From Hymenobacter jeongseonensis (GTDB lineage Bacteria; Bacteroidota; Bacteroidia; Cytophagales; Hymenobacteraceae): 64,000 nucleotides of DNA. Made by a program: the position numbers and the translations under genes. Shown here piece after piece: positions 43,601 through 48,416 of this stretch. The stretch covers positions 620,001 to 684,000 of the forward strand of contig NZ_JADQDQ010000001.1 in assembly GCF_015694725.1 (NCBI RefSeq), given 5' to 3'. Each line of letters begins with the position of its first letter. The stretch's first letter is position 1. The notes under the pieces were generated by a model, which was not told the origin of the DNA, did no database searches, and saw only the letters and a program-made list of their open reading frames with translations.

Positions 43601-43862
43601 GCCCATTGCCCAAACCAGCGGCTACCGCTACCAGAATGGCCTGGGGTATTATGAGTCGCCGCGCGACGCGGCCACCAACTTCTTCTTGAGCGCCGTGCCC
43701 CGCGGCACGCACGTGTTTGAGTACCGGCTGCGGGCCGCGCAGGCCGGCAATTTCTCGGGTGGCCTGAGCCAGGTGCAGTGCCTATATGCCCCCGAGTTTG
43801 GGGCGCATTCGGCGGGCTCGAGGCTCCAGGTTGCTCCGCGAGCGGGCGAACGGGAAAAATAG
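37674..43862 (+). CDS. Alpha-2-macroglobulin family protein with MG2 domain and CSEQ thioester motif
   Basis: The 2062-residue protein has a signal peptide of about 20 residues and a helical N-terminal part to about 370. Macroglobulin beta domains follow, including the MG2 hallmark Y-R-P-G-Q-T-V-Y-F-K-G near residue 622. The thioester site reads Y-P-Y-E-C1505-S-E-Q1508, close to the CGEQ or CLEQ of active members, so covalent trapping of proteases seems possible. The terpenoid-toroid-like and receptor-like C-terminal domains fill the rest. Between about 1180 and 1230 there is a stretch that resembles SusC/RagA plug motifs (L-S-G-K-V-A-G-V, then N-E-V-V-V-T-G-M-G). No pbpC partner is adjacent, unlike in Proteobacteria. 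It should guard the periplasm or surface against proteases. Confidence 0.9.
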   Translation: MRLFLFACLLMTMIFSTDSAAPVPPNPYAAQWKKIDALLAKSQTATAAPLVEAIYRQARKEQNSPAYVRALLYKIRLLQAKEEDETEKAIALLEQELKTATFPARPIVHSLLAELYTNYLNQNRYRLYQRTTGATPTAGPDATADGGTGLATWDMGKLGASIVRHYYQSVEDEPQKQLQTALAALGDLVIGGDAEGRALRPTLYDLLAHRAIEGLQNQELYVTRPEQQFQLTDPKAFGTAPEFAALRLLAPDADSLNGQLHALHILQRLTASRQQLAQPGTPQTLAALADVDLIRINYLRRITQNTDLAGQYDPALVRMATTYQALPVSSEFLYLRAEFRRETDPVAAVALTKEAEARFPKSRGAARARQLREQIERPELEFSATEIVVPNQPWRLNLTARNVTALHARAYRVSRKQWEALKGNRYGRPEDVDKYNTIIKKGKPVATWSMPVAPRPQDYKQQKIAAAGAALPVGYYLVVINDTPAGATKAAAAGATCYALVGASELSAVHRFNRETGAPQLLLLQRQSGVPLAGVQAQAVYDRYDPERRTQVRRLSPPRSTSASGEVEIPTPAKQDNVANERLIFISVWRGADTLVVDNVGGYYNGGQRDTDTKCFLFTDRAIYRPGQTVYFKGIVVEREGSKTRLLAKEEQEVELNDVNGQSVQSQTFVTNEFGSFHGSFVLPAGLLNGEFTLQADDGELRFAVEDYKRPTFYVQLDSVPGRPQLGQPVTVGGRARAYSGQATDGASVSYRVTRRALWPMFYGDFRGGSYPPNRGGDTREIAHGTATTDADGRFAITFTPPLVPKQPNPRGWEPGYWFRVEADVTDAAGETRTGTRGFVIGRNPLSLQLVAPEEADKQRLPIFKLLGTNATGEPLAAAGTVRLLARRYRPNPPGVPGPVPETPENEATPELVNTVPFDTKSSSILNLNAALAALPTGRYLLEAQAAGADSARARHEFTLFDSGAATIPFATPDWFAVLADTVAPGQPATVLVGSSDADARILVQAERGGKLLYQEWLQLKAGEQRRVVLASGSATAAGPLHINTLQVRDNHLYRHEAAVQVVEERQALNLSISTFRDKLQPGQKETWRVAIRQANGRPADAELLATLYDQSLDIFRPHSFMGLAFDASYDEPKFGWQGYFVNAAWMGTTGQSSDNADGVPLEYPELNTWGAFGGPVRQQLSGKVAGVRIRGVAARATAPVMAQDAAESKQMNEVVVTGMGVGNQMRSNMTGAMTTTRPAVDLSAVQARTDFRETAFWQPALHTDKNGDIVLEFQMPEAVTRWQLLALAHDKNLNSGQLARQLVTQKEIQITPNAPRFFRQGDTFTFTAKFSNLTAQNVSGTAQLTLLDAATGQDLTSQLLKGNAQQLAAAEANQSAALGWEISLPADFAPVAVTYRVVAQVGEKASEKEGKRKRNKKAAADQTATTFSDGEENTLPVLPNRLLITESLPLPIVGPGTRTFELSKLTSTSSPTRRNYSLTLEMTANPAWYAVQSLPYLMEYPYECSEQVFSRLYANLLVAQILKSNPRFKTILAEWTRQAQSGTASQKNALVSKLAQNQDLKNLLLQETPWVRDAQGETERLARLTELFDAPRLQGETTRALLKLQQLQLPSGAFPWFEKMPEDRYITQLIVAGFGKLKKLAAFDASTDPVARQILENALRFLDAGLTRDYAELRRQKGVKLNENHLGDLHIQALYARSFWPQLAIAGDAKVAATYYRQQAARYWPAQTRYLQAQVALALFRETKSAPAAQEILRALSENALHSLELGMYWKEVRGGYYWREAPTETQATLIEAYHEVKSDQKSVDEMKLWLLKQKQTQHWESTRATADACYALLLRGSDWLAPTQPLQVTVGGQSVKPEAAQAGTGYFKTSWPAAEVQPAQGKVSISKPDAGVAWGALYWQYFEDLDKVTPAATPLSLERQLYRETRTAGGPVLEKISAATPIRIGEALVVRLVLRTDRALEYVHLKDQRAAGLEPIAQTSGYRYQNGLGYYESPRDAATNFFLSAVPRGTHVFEYRLRAAQAGNFSGGLSQVQCLYAPEFGAHSAGSRLQVAPRAGEREK

Positions 43863-43912
43863 GCCATTGGAGTGGTGGAAAGCCGTTTTTAGCGTTTAAA
43901 ACCACTTTGGCC

Positions 43913-43943
43913 TTGCATTTCGCCGGGGCAGACTGTAGTTTTG
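43913..43943 (+). promoter_or_regulatory. Bacteroidota-type promoter for the Lys/Ser-rich protein gene
   Basis: TTG at 43913-43915 lies 20 bases before TAGTTTTG at 43936-43943. Both match the consensus, and the ATG is 28 bases further on. Confidence 0.6.
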
Positions 43944-43971
43944 TCTTCTGTCGGGTTTATTTTAATCATCT

Positions 43972-44625
43972 ATGAAGCATCTATTTGTCTTTCTTTTGCT
44001 GCTCCTGACCTGGAGCGGCGCTCAAGCTCAAAACGAGAAGCAGACCCCCGTTACCAAGCTGCCAGGCGAAGAAAACCTGAGCGTGCGCGAACGTGCCGAG
44101 CGGGATTTCCTGATGCCGGTCCGCCGCAAAAAAGTGGTGGTTGAGGCCCCCAAAGCCAGCGCCGAAGAGAACACCGCCGCGCCGGAATCGGACGCCACCG
44201 CCCACTACACCGAATCGGCCGAAGAAGCCACCGCCGTTCCGGCCCGCACCACCCGCAGCTACGAGGCTCGCAACTCGGAGCGCCTGGCCGCCCGCCGGGC
44301 GGAGGCCCGCGCCGAAGCCCGGGCGGAAGCCCGCCGGGCTACCAGCCGCAGCAAATCCAAAGCGCATAGCAGCAAGTCCAAGTCGAAATCCAAGGCGGCG
44401 CACGCCAAGTCCAGCAAAAGCAAGAAAAAGAGCAGCAGCAGCAAGGCGAAAAAAGGCAGCAGCTCCAAAAAGAGCTCCGCCAAAAAATCCTCTTCCAAGA
44501 AGAGCAGCGCCAAGAAAAGCAGTGCCAAAAAATCGACAGCTAAAAAATCCAGCTCGTCCGCTAAGAAATCAACCAAGAAAACGCCTGCCAAGTCCACTTC
44601 TAAAAGCAAAAGCAAGCGGCGCTAG
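43972..44625 (+). CDS. Exported Lys/Ser/Ala-rich protein with histone-H1-like tail
   Basis: The 217-residue product has a clear signal peptide (MKHLFVFLLLLLTWSGAQAQ). A short segment with R-E-R-A-E-R-D-F-L-M-P-V follows, then an Ala/Glu/Arg-rich helical part with tandem E-A-R-A repeats at about 104-121. The last 90 residues are almost only Lys, Ser and Ala, built on repeats such as S-S-K-K-S and S-A-K-K. Such tails resemble eukaryotic histone H1 or bacterial H1-like proteins, but those are cytoplasmic and this one is predicted to leave the cytoplasm. I do not know its function; binding to DNA, LPS or other polyanions in the envelope is possible. It has its own promoter. Confidence 0.75.
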   Translation: MKHLFVFLLLLLTWSGAQAQNEKQTPVTKLPGEENLSVRERAERDFLMPVRRKKVVVEAPKASAEENTAAPESDATAHYTESAEEATAVPARTTRSYEARNSERLAARRAEARAEARAEARRATSRSKSKAHSSKSKSKSKAAHAKSSKSKKKSSSSKAKKGSSSKKSSAKKSSSKKSSAKKSSAKKSTAKKSSSSAKKSTKKTPAKSTSKSKSKRR

Positions 44626-44635
44626 TACACAAACT

Positions 44636-44704
44636 GGCGAATAGCACCAAACACAACGGCCCGGCACAAGTAGTGCCGGGCCGTTGTGTTTGGTGCTATT
44701 CGCC
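44636..44704. terminator. Very long perfect hairpin between convergent genes
   Basis: Two perfect 32-base arms (44636-44667 and 44673-44704, beginning GGCGAATAGCACCAAACAC) enclose AAGTA. It lies 11 bases past one stop codon and 22 bases from the other. There is no proper T run, so it may act as a bidirectional block or RNA-end protector instead of a classical terminator. Confidence 0.65.
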
Positions 44705-44726
44705 TGGATGCAGGCGCCGAAGCGGG

Positions 44727-46277
44727 CTAGCGCTTGTTGCGGATGATGAAGTTGTTGAAGGTGGCCGCGCTGCCTTCTTGGCCCTGGGCCACCAGGGCCA
44801 CGCGCACGCCTCGGTCCCAAGGCGGCAGGTAAGTGCCGTTTAGGGTGAAATTCTCGGTGGGCAGCGCCTGCCACGTGGCGCCGTCGGTGCTGTAGGCAAA
44901 CCGGTAGCGCTGGCCGCCCCACACTTCCAGGCGCAGGGTGATGGTGGCTGCGGGCTCCACAAATACCTGCACCAACGACTGCTGCTTGCCGCTCTTCACG
45001 TGCCAGATTTGCACTTGGCCGTTGCCGGCCATCAAGGCCAGGGCGTTGTAAGGGTCGCCGACGGCGGCCAGGCCCGCGAAGGTATCGGCGGGTAAGCTGC
45101 CGAAATCCAAGGTGGTGGCGGCTTTGTAAGTGGCCACGTTGGTGCGCCGGGCCACCAAGGCCCCCAGGCGCGACTCTCCGGCTTCGAGGCGCAGCTGGCC
45201 CGCGCGCACGGTAGCGCCGGGCCGCTGGCCGATGGGCCACTGCCATTCCAGGCCCAGCCGGTCGCCGGCAAATTCGTCGGCAATGTTGAGCCGGGCCACG
45301 TCGGTGAGGGGGGCGGCCTGCGGGCTGCGGTGCTCGAACTGCGGCCAGCCTTCGTCGTTCCAGGTAAACTCGCTGAGCAAGCCCTGGCGGCCCACAAATT
45401 CGTGGCTATCGGCGAGGTAGGCGTGGTGCAGCAGAAACCAGCGGCCGTCCAGTTGGGTCACGGTGCCGTGGCCGGGGCATTTCCAAACCAGGTTGCGGTC
45501 GAGAATGGGGTTCTGGTCGTACTTCTCCCAGGGGCCGAGTAGCGCCCGGGAGCGCGCCACGCCGGTGGCGTAGTTGCAGCCCTTGCCGCAGCAGCTGTTG
45601 CCGGCGTAGAACATGTAGAAGTAGCCGTTGTGGTGCACCAGGGCCGAGCCTTCCACCAGCGGGCCTTCCCACCGCACGTCGTTCCCAAACAGCTCGGTGG
45701 CTTCGCCGATGAGGGCGGTGCGGTCGTCGTTGAGGCGCTGGGCCCAGATGGGCGTGTCTTGGTGGCAGGAGTTGCCGTCTTCTTTCCAGATGAGGTAGAG
45801 GTTGCCGTGCTCGTCGGGCATGGCGAAGCCGTCGATGGAGCCGGCTTCCTGGCTCACCAGGGGGCCGTGGTCGGTGTAGGGGCCGGCGGGATGGTCGGCG
45901 CTGGCCACGGCCACGCTCAGCACGCCCCCTTTTTGGCGGGCGGTGTAGTACATGTAGGTGCGGCCGTTTTCGTGGTGAAACTCGGGCGCCCAGAAGTTGG
46001 ACCCGGCCCAGTCGGGCAGCTTGTCGGGGAAGACGTAGTTCACCAATTCCCAGTCCAGTAGGTTTTTGGACGAGAAGATGGGGAACACGGCGCCCCATTC
46101 GGCCGAGGTGGCGCTGGCCCAGTACGTATCGCCGATTTTGGTAACGGTGGGGTCCGGGAAGTCGCCGGGCAGCACCACATGGTCGTAGGAGACGCGGGCA
46201 GAGGCCGGAAACGATTGGGGCGAAAAGCCCGCGGCGATGGGAGCCTCAAGGGCCGCCAGTTCTAGTTCGATTGACAC
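44727..46277 (-). CDS. Glycoside hydrolase family 43 with C-terminal beta-sandwich
   Basis: The 516-residue protein has an N-terminal GH43 propeller with the three expected acids: D42 in GDFPDPTV, D149 in SIDGFAM and E209 in PLVEGSALVH. A beta-sandwich of the XynB/laminin-G-like type covers about 335-516. This layout fits beta-xylosidases and alpha-arabinofuranosidases that act on oligosaccharides. No signal peptide is visible from the GTG start, which is the only plausible start, so the enzyme may be cytoplasmic or its true start may differ. Cys residues in N-S-C-C-G-K-G-C near 230 are unusual. The gene is alone between a hairpin and a long intergenic region. Confidence 0.85.
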   Translation of the reverse strand: MSIELELAALEAPIAAGFSPQSFPASARVSYDHVVLPGDFPDPTVTKIGDTYWASATSAEWGAVFPIFSSKNLLDWELVNYVFPDKLPDWAGSNFWAPEFHHENGRTYMYYTARQKGGVLSVAVASADHPAGPYTDHGPLVSQEAGSIDGFAMPDEHGNLYLIWKEDGNSCHQDTPIWAQRLNDDRTALIGEATELFGNDVRWEGPLVEGSALVHHNGYFYMFYAGNSCCGKGCNYATGVARSRALLGPWEKYDQNPILDRNLVWKCPGHGTVTQLDGRWFLLHHAYLADSHEFVGRQGLLSEFTWNDEGWPQFEHRSPQAAPLTDVARLNIADEFAGDRLGLEWQWPIGQRPGATVRAGQLRLEAGESRLGALVARRTNVATYKAATTLDFGSLPADTFAGLAAVGDPYNALALMAGNGQVQIWHVKSGKQQSLVQVFVEPAATITLRLEVWGGQRYRFAYSTDGATWQALPTENFTLNGTYLPPWDRGVRVALVAQGQEGSAATFNNFIIRNKR

Positions 46278-46862
46278 GGTGGGAGGTGCAAGGAGGATAG
46301 AAAGGCACGCCGACCGTGGAGCGGTTCAGCTTACCATATTTGAAAGGTAATGAATCAAAATCAATACCAATGGGAAAGTGTGATTTTTTTGAGCCGGTTT
46401 CCTAAAGTAATTTTTGTGGTGAAATTTGCGCCGAGCAAAAAATGCTGTGATAAATACGTAGTATTTGCTTGCGTAAAGCGCTATCAACAAGCTTATTTTC
46501 CTATATCTAGAATTGCGCGAAGCCGATAAATACGGAAGCATATTTAGTGCCATGCTTATTACGTCCGGGGTATTTATGGTTCTAAAAATTGAACTATGCC
46601 GTTAAATGGGTGGCTAAAGAGGCCAGCAGTGCCGCTAGCCATTCCGACTGGAATCAGTGGTGGTGCTATAGTAATGATTGACCAGACAGATTGCGGCGGA
46701 AGAAAAAGTTTAGGGCCGCGCGCTGCTACTGGCCGCTTTTGTTGAGAGTGGGCGCTCTGGGTAGAGTAGTCAAACCCCGTGGAGCTTTGCAAATGAGCAG
46801 GCACACGCAATGCGTAAGGTTCGCAAAAGGGTAACTCGGACGGCGGGACTAGCACCGCGCAG

Positions 46863-46944
46863 GTGAAACCGGCCGTGAGGCCGGGGGCATAAGGACGGAT
46901 AGGGTTGGAAATGAAACCGCCCGCTTCCGGAGTGGAGCGGGCGG
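46863..46944 (+). repeat. Hairpin-containing direct repeat, copy A
   Basis: This stretch shares the blocks GAAACCGGCCG and GGTTGGAAATGAA and a final CCGCCCGCT/AGCGGGCGG hairpin with copy B on the other side of the YdeI-like gene. Weaker similarity extends about 30 bases further upstream in both. Confidence 0.7.
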
Positions 46945-46950
46945 CCTTTT
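46917..46950 (+). terminator. Terminator-like hairpin with no upstream gene
   Basis: CCGCCCGCT pairs with AGCGGGCGG and is followed by CCTTTT. The only upstream gene on this strand ends more than 2 kb earlier, behind another hairpin. Confidence 0.6.
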
Positions 46951-47023
46951 ATTTGGTAATTGCATGAGCCGGAAGGGTTGCGCTCTGCGTGCGGTTAGAA
47001 CCCCCATTTCAGTTGCTTAACAC

Positions 47024-47611
47024 ATGAATAGCACGAACCCTGCCGTCTATTTCTATTTCAGTAAAAACAAGCAATGGCTGGAAGAGCTGGAGAAATTGAG
47101 AACATTCGTTCTGGACTGTGGACTGAGCGAAGAATTGAAGTGGGGGGTGCCGTGCTACACGCTTCAGCAAAAGAATGTCTGTTTGTTGCACGTATTCAAG
47201 GAATACTGCGCGCTGCTGTTCGTGAAAGGGGCTTTGTTGAAGGATGCCCAGGGCCTGCTGGTCCAACAAACGGAGAACACGCAGGCGGCGCGTCAGCTTC
47301 GGTTCACTAATGTGCGGGAAATCGTGGAGCGGGAGGTCGTGGTGAAAGCCTACGTTCAGGAAGCCATTGCAATAGAAAAGAGCGGGTTGAAAGTGGGCTT
47401 TAAAGCGAATACGGAATTTGCCGTTCCGGCGGAGTTTCGACAGAAACTAGCGGAGATGCCGGCTCTGAAAACGGCTTTCGCGGCCCTGACGCCGGGCCGG
47501 CAACGCGCTTATCTAATTTGTTTTTCGGCCGCCAAGCAGGCCAAAACCCGCGAGGCAAGGGTTGACAAATGGCTGCCGCAAATTCTCAGCGGGAAAGGGT
47601 TAGATGATTAG
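47024..47611 (+). CDS. YdeI/DUF1801-family protein
   Basis: The 195-residue product fits the YdeI family, which has an N-terminal DUF1801 part and a C-terminal helical OmdA-like part. Visible features are E-L-K-W-G-V-P-C-Y-T at about residues 37-46, V-F-K-E-Y-C-A-L-L-F-V-K-G at 57-69, and the late A-F-A-A-L-T-P-G-R-Q-R-A-Y-L segment with A-K-Q-A-K-T-R-E-A-R. Family members have been linked to resistance to antimicrobial peptides or bacteriocins, but the mechanism is not settled. The gene stands between two copies of a hairpin repeat. Its coding sequence is slightly less GC-rich than the core genes nearby. Confidence 0.85.
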   Translation: MNSTNPAVYFYFSKNKQWLEELEKLRTFVLDCGLSEELKWGVPCYTLQQKNVCLLHVFKEYCALLFVKGALLKDAQGLLVQQTENTQAARQLRFTNVREIVEREVVVKAYVQEAIAIEKSGLKVGFKANTEFAVPAEFRQKLAEMPALKTAFAALTPGRQRAYLICFSAAKQAKTREARVDKWLPQILSGKGLDD

Positions 47612-47659
47612 CCGCGCTGCTAGGCCCGCAAGGTTATCAACTCCGGCGGGGGCAGCCAG

Positions 47660-47733
47660 GAGAAACCGGCCGCGGCGTAAGTTCCGGTGAGGTTGGAAAT
47701 GAAGCCGCCCGCTTCCCGTTGGGGAGCGGGCGG
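47660..47733 (+). repeat. Hairpin-containing direct repeat, copy B
   Basis: Same blocks as copy A, with the hairpin at about 47704-47734 closing GCCGCCCGCTTCCC. It lies about 50 bases past the YdeI-like gene and may end its transcript. The two copies are about 800 bases apart in the same orientation. Confidence 0.7.
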
Positions 47734-47783
47734 CTGCGTTCTACTACAACAGAAAAGGCTACGGGGCCTCTGCTCTTTGCTGC

Positions 47784-48401
47784 CTACTGCTGATTATTAA
47801 GTGCAAATACATTTTCTAGCAAATCGAGTGTTTCCTCGGTTGATTTGGCTTCTTCATCCAGAGTAGTCAAGGGAACTACCACTTTAGGGAATCCATCTAC
47901 AAACTGCATTTCCTCAAAATATGGAATGTCGTGTTGAGCCATAAGTTTTTCGAAGTGCTGCCGGTCAACACCCCATATTTTCACATACTTTGACTCCGCC
48001 ACATAGATTTCTGTAAGGGTTGACTCGTCATTGTAAATGAGACCGAACTCCAGGCGGCAGTCTTCGGTCAGCTCTTTTTGCAAAGAGCCCAAGATGGCTA
48101 GTATGAGTTCCTTCTCCTGATACTCACCATAAGTTACGTCGCCTTCATACGGACAAAAAAGGCAAGCGCATACATCCGGCAGCATGGCTGCTAGGTGTAC
48201 AAACACCTCCCATAAGCGTGAATTATTAATGTTTACTTCGGCGTAAAATCGAAATAGTTGTTCCGGGTCTTCAACTTCTGTCAGCACAAAGCCCTCGACA
48301 AAATGCGCTTCCCGACGCGCTGCAATCTTATCCCAATAGGAACGCGGCACCTCTTGCTCTTCAGCAAAACGAGTTGTTTTTGGTAGTTCTAGGCTAGGCA
48401 T
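47784..48401 (-). CDS. Hypothetical acidic protein, atypical base composition
   Basis: The 205-residue product is not recognised. It is acidic, with no signal peptide or membrane segment, and is predicted as a mixed alpha/beta cytoplasmic protein. Three cysteines cluster in D-V-C-A-C-L-F-C near residue 80. A W-D-K-I-A-A-R-R-E-A-H-F-V-E-G-F segment lies near the N-terminus. Its codons are clearly more AT-rich than those of its neighbours, which suggests recent transfer. It begins only 15 bases after the GH92 stop on the same strand, so it could be read from that transcript. Size and composition are like those of many immunity or accessory proteins, but no such family was identified. Confidence 0.7.
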   Translation of the reverse strand: MPSLELPKTTRFAEEQEVPRSYWDKIAARREAHFVEGFVLTEVEDPEQLFRFYAEVNINNSRLWEVFVHLAAMLPDVCACLFCPYEGDVTYGEYQEKELILAILGSLQKELTEDCRLEFGLIYNDESTLTEIYVAESKYVKIWGVDRQHFEKLMAQHDIPYFEEMQFVDGFPKVVVPLTTLDEEAKSTEETLDLLENVFALNNQQ

Positions 48402-48416
48402 GATTTCGTTTAAGTT

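Larger units (their letters stand above)
46278..47023. other. Long intergenic region, candidate RNA gene
   Basis: Nearly 750 bases lie without a convincing protein gene. The first 290 are AT-rich; the rest is GC-rich. A minus-strand frame of 93 codons (46574-46855) has no start of note and no familiar motif. The region ends in a terminator-like hairpin with T run reading on the plus strand, although no plus-strand gene lies upstream. An unannotated RNA ending there is possible. Confidence 0.4.

Noticed and set aside
46574..46855. 93-codon minus-strand frame in the long intergenic region
   Set aside because: It has no recognised motif and a GTG-like start; kept only as part of the intergenic note.
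46863..47733. Integron-type attC sites around the YdeI-like gene
   Set aside because: The repeats have a hairpin and a GTTGGAA block, but the conserved attC core and its inverse partner are not found.
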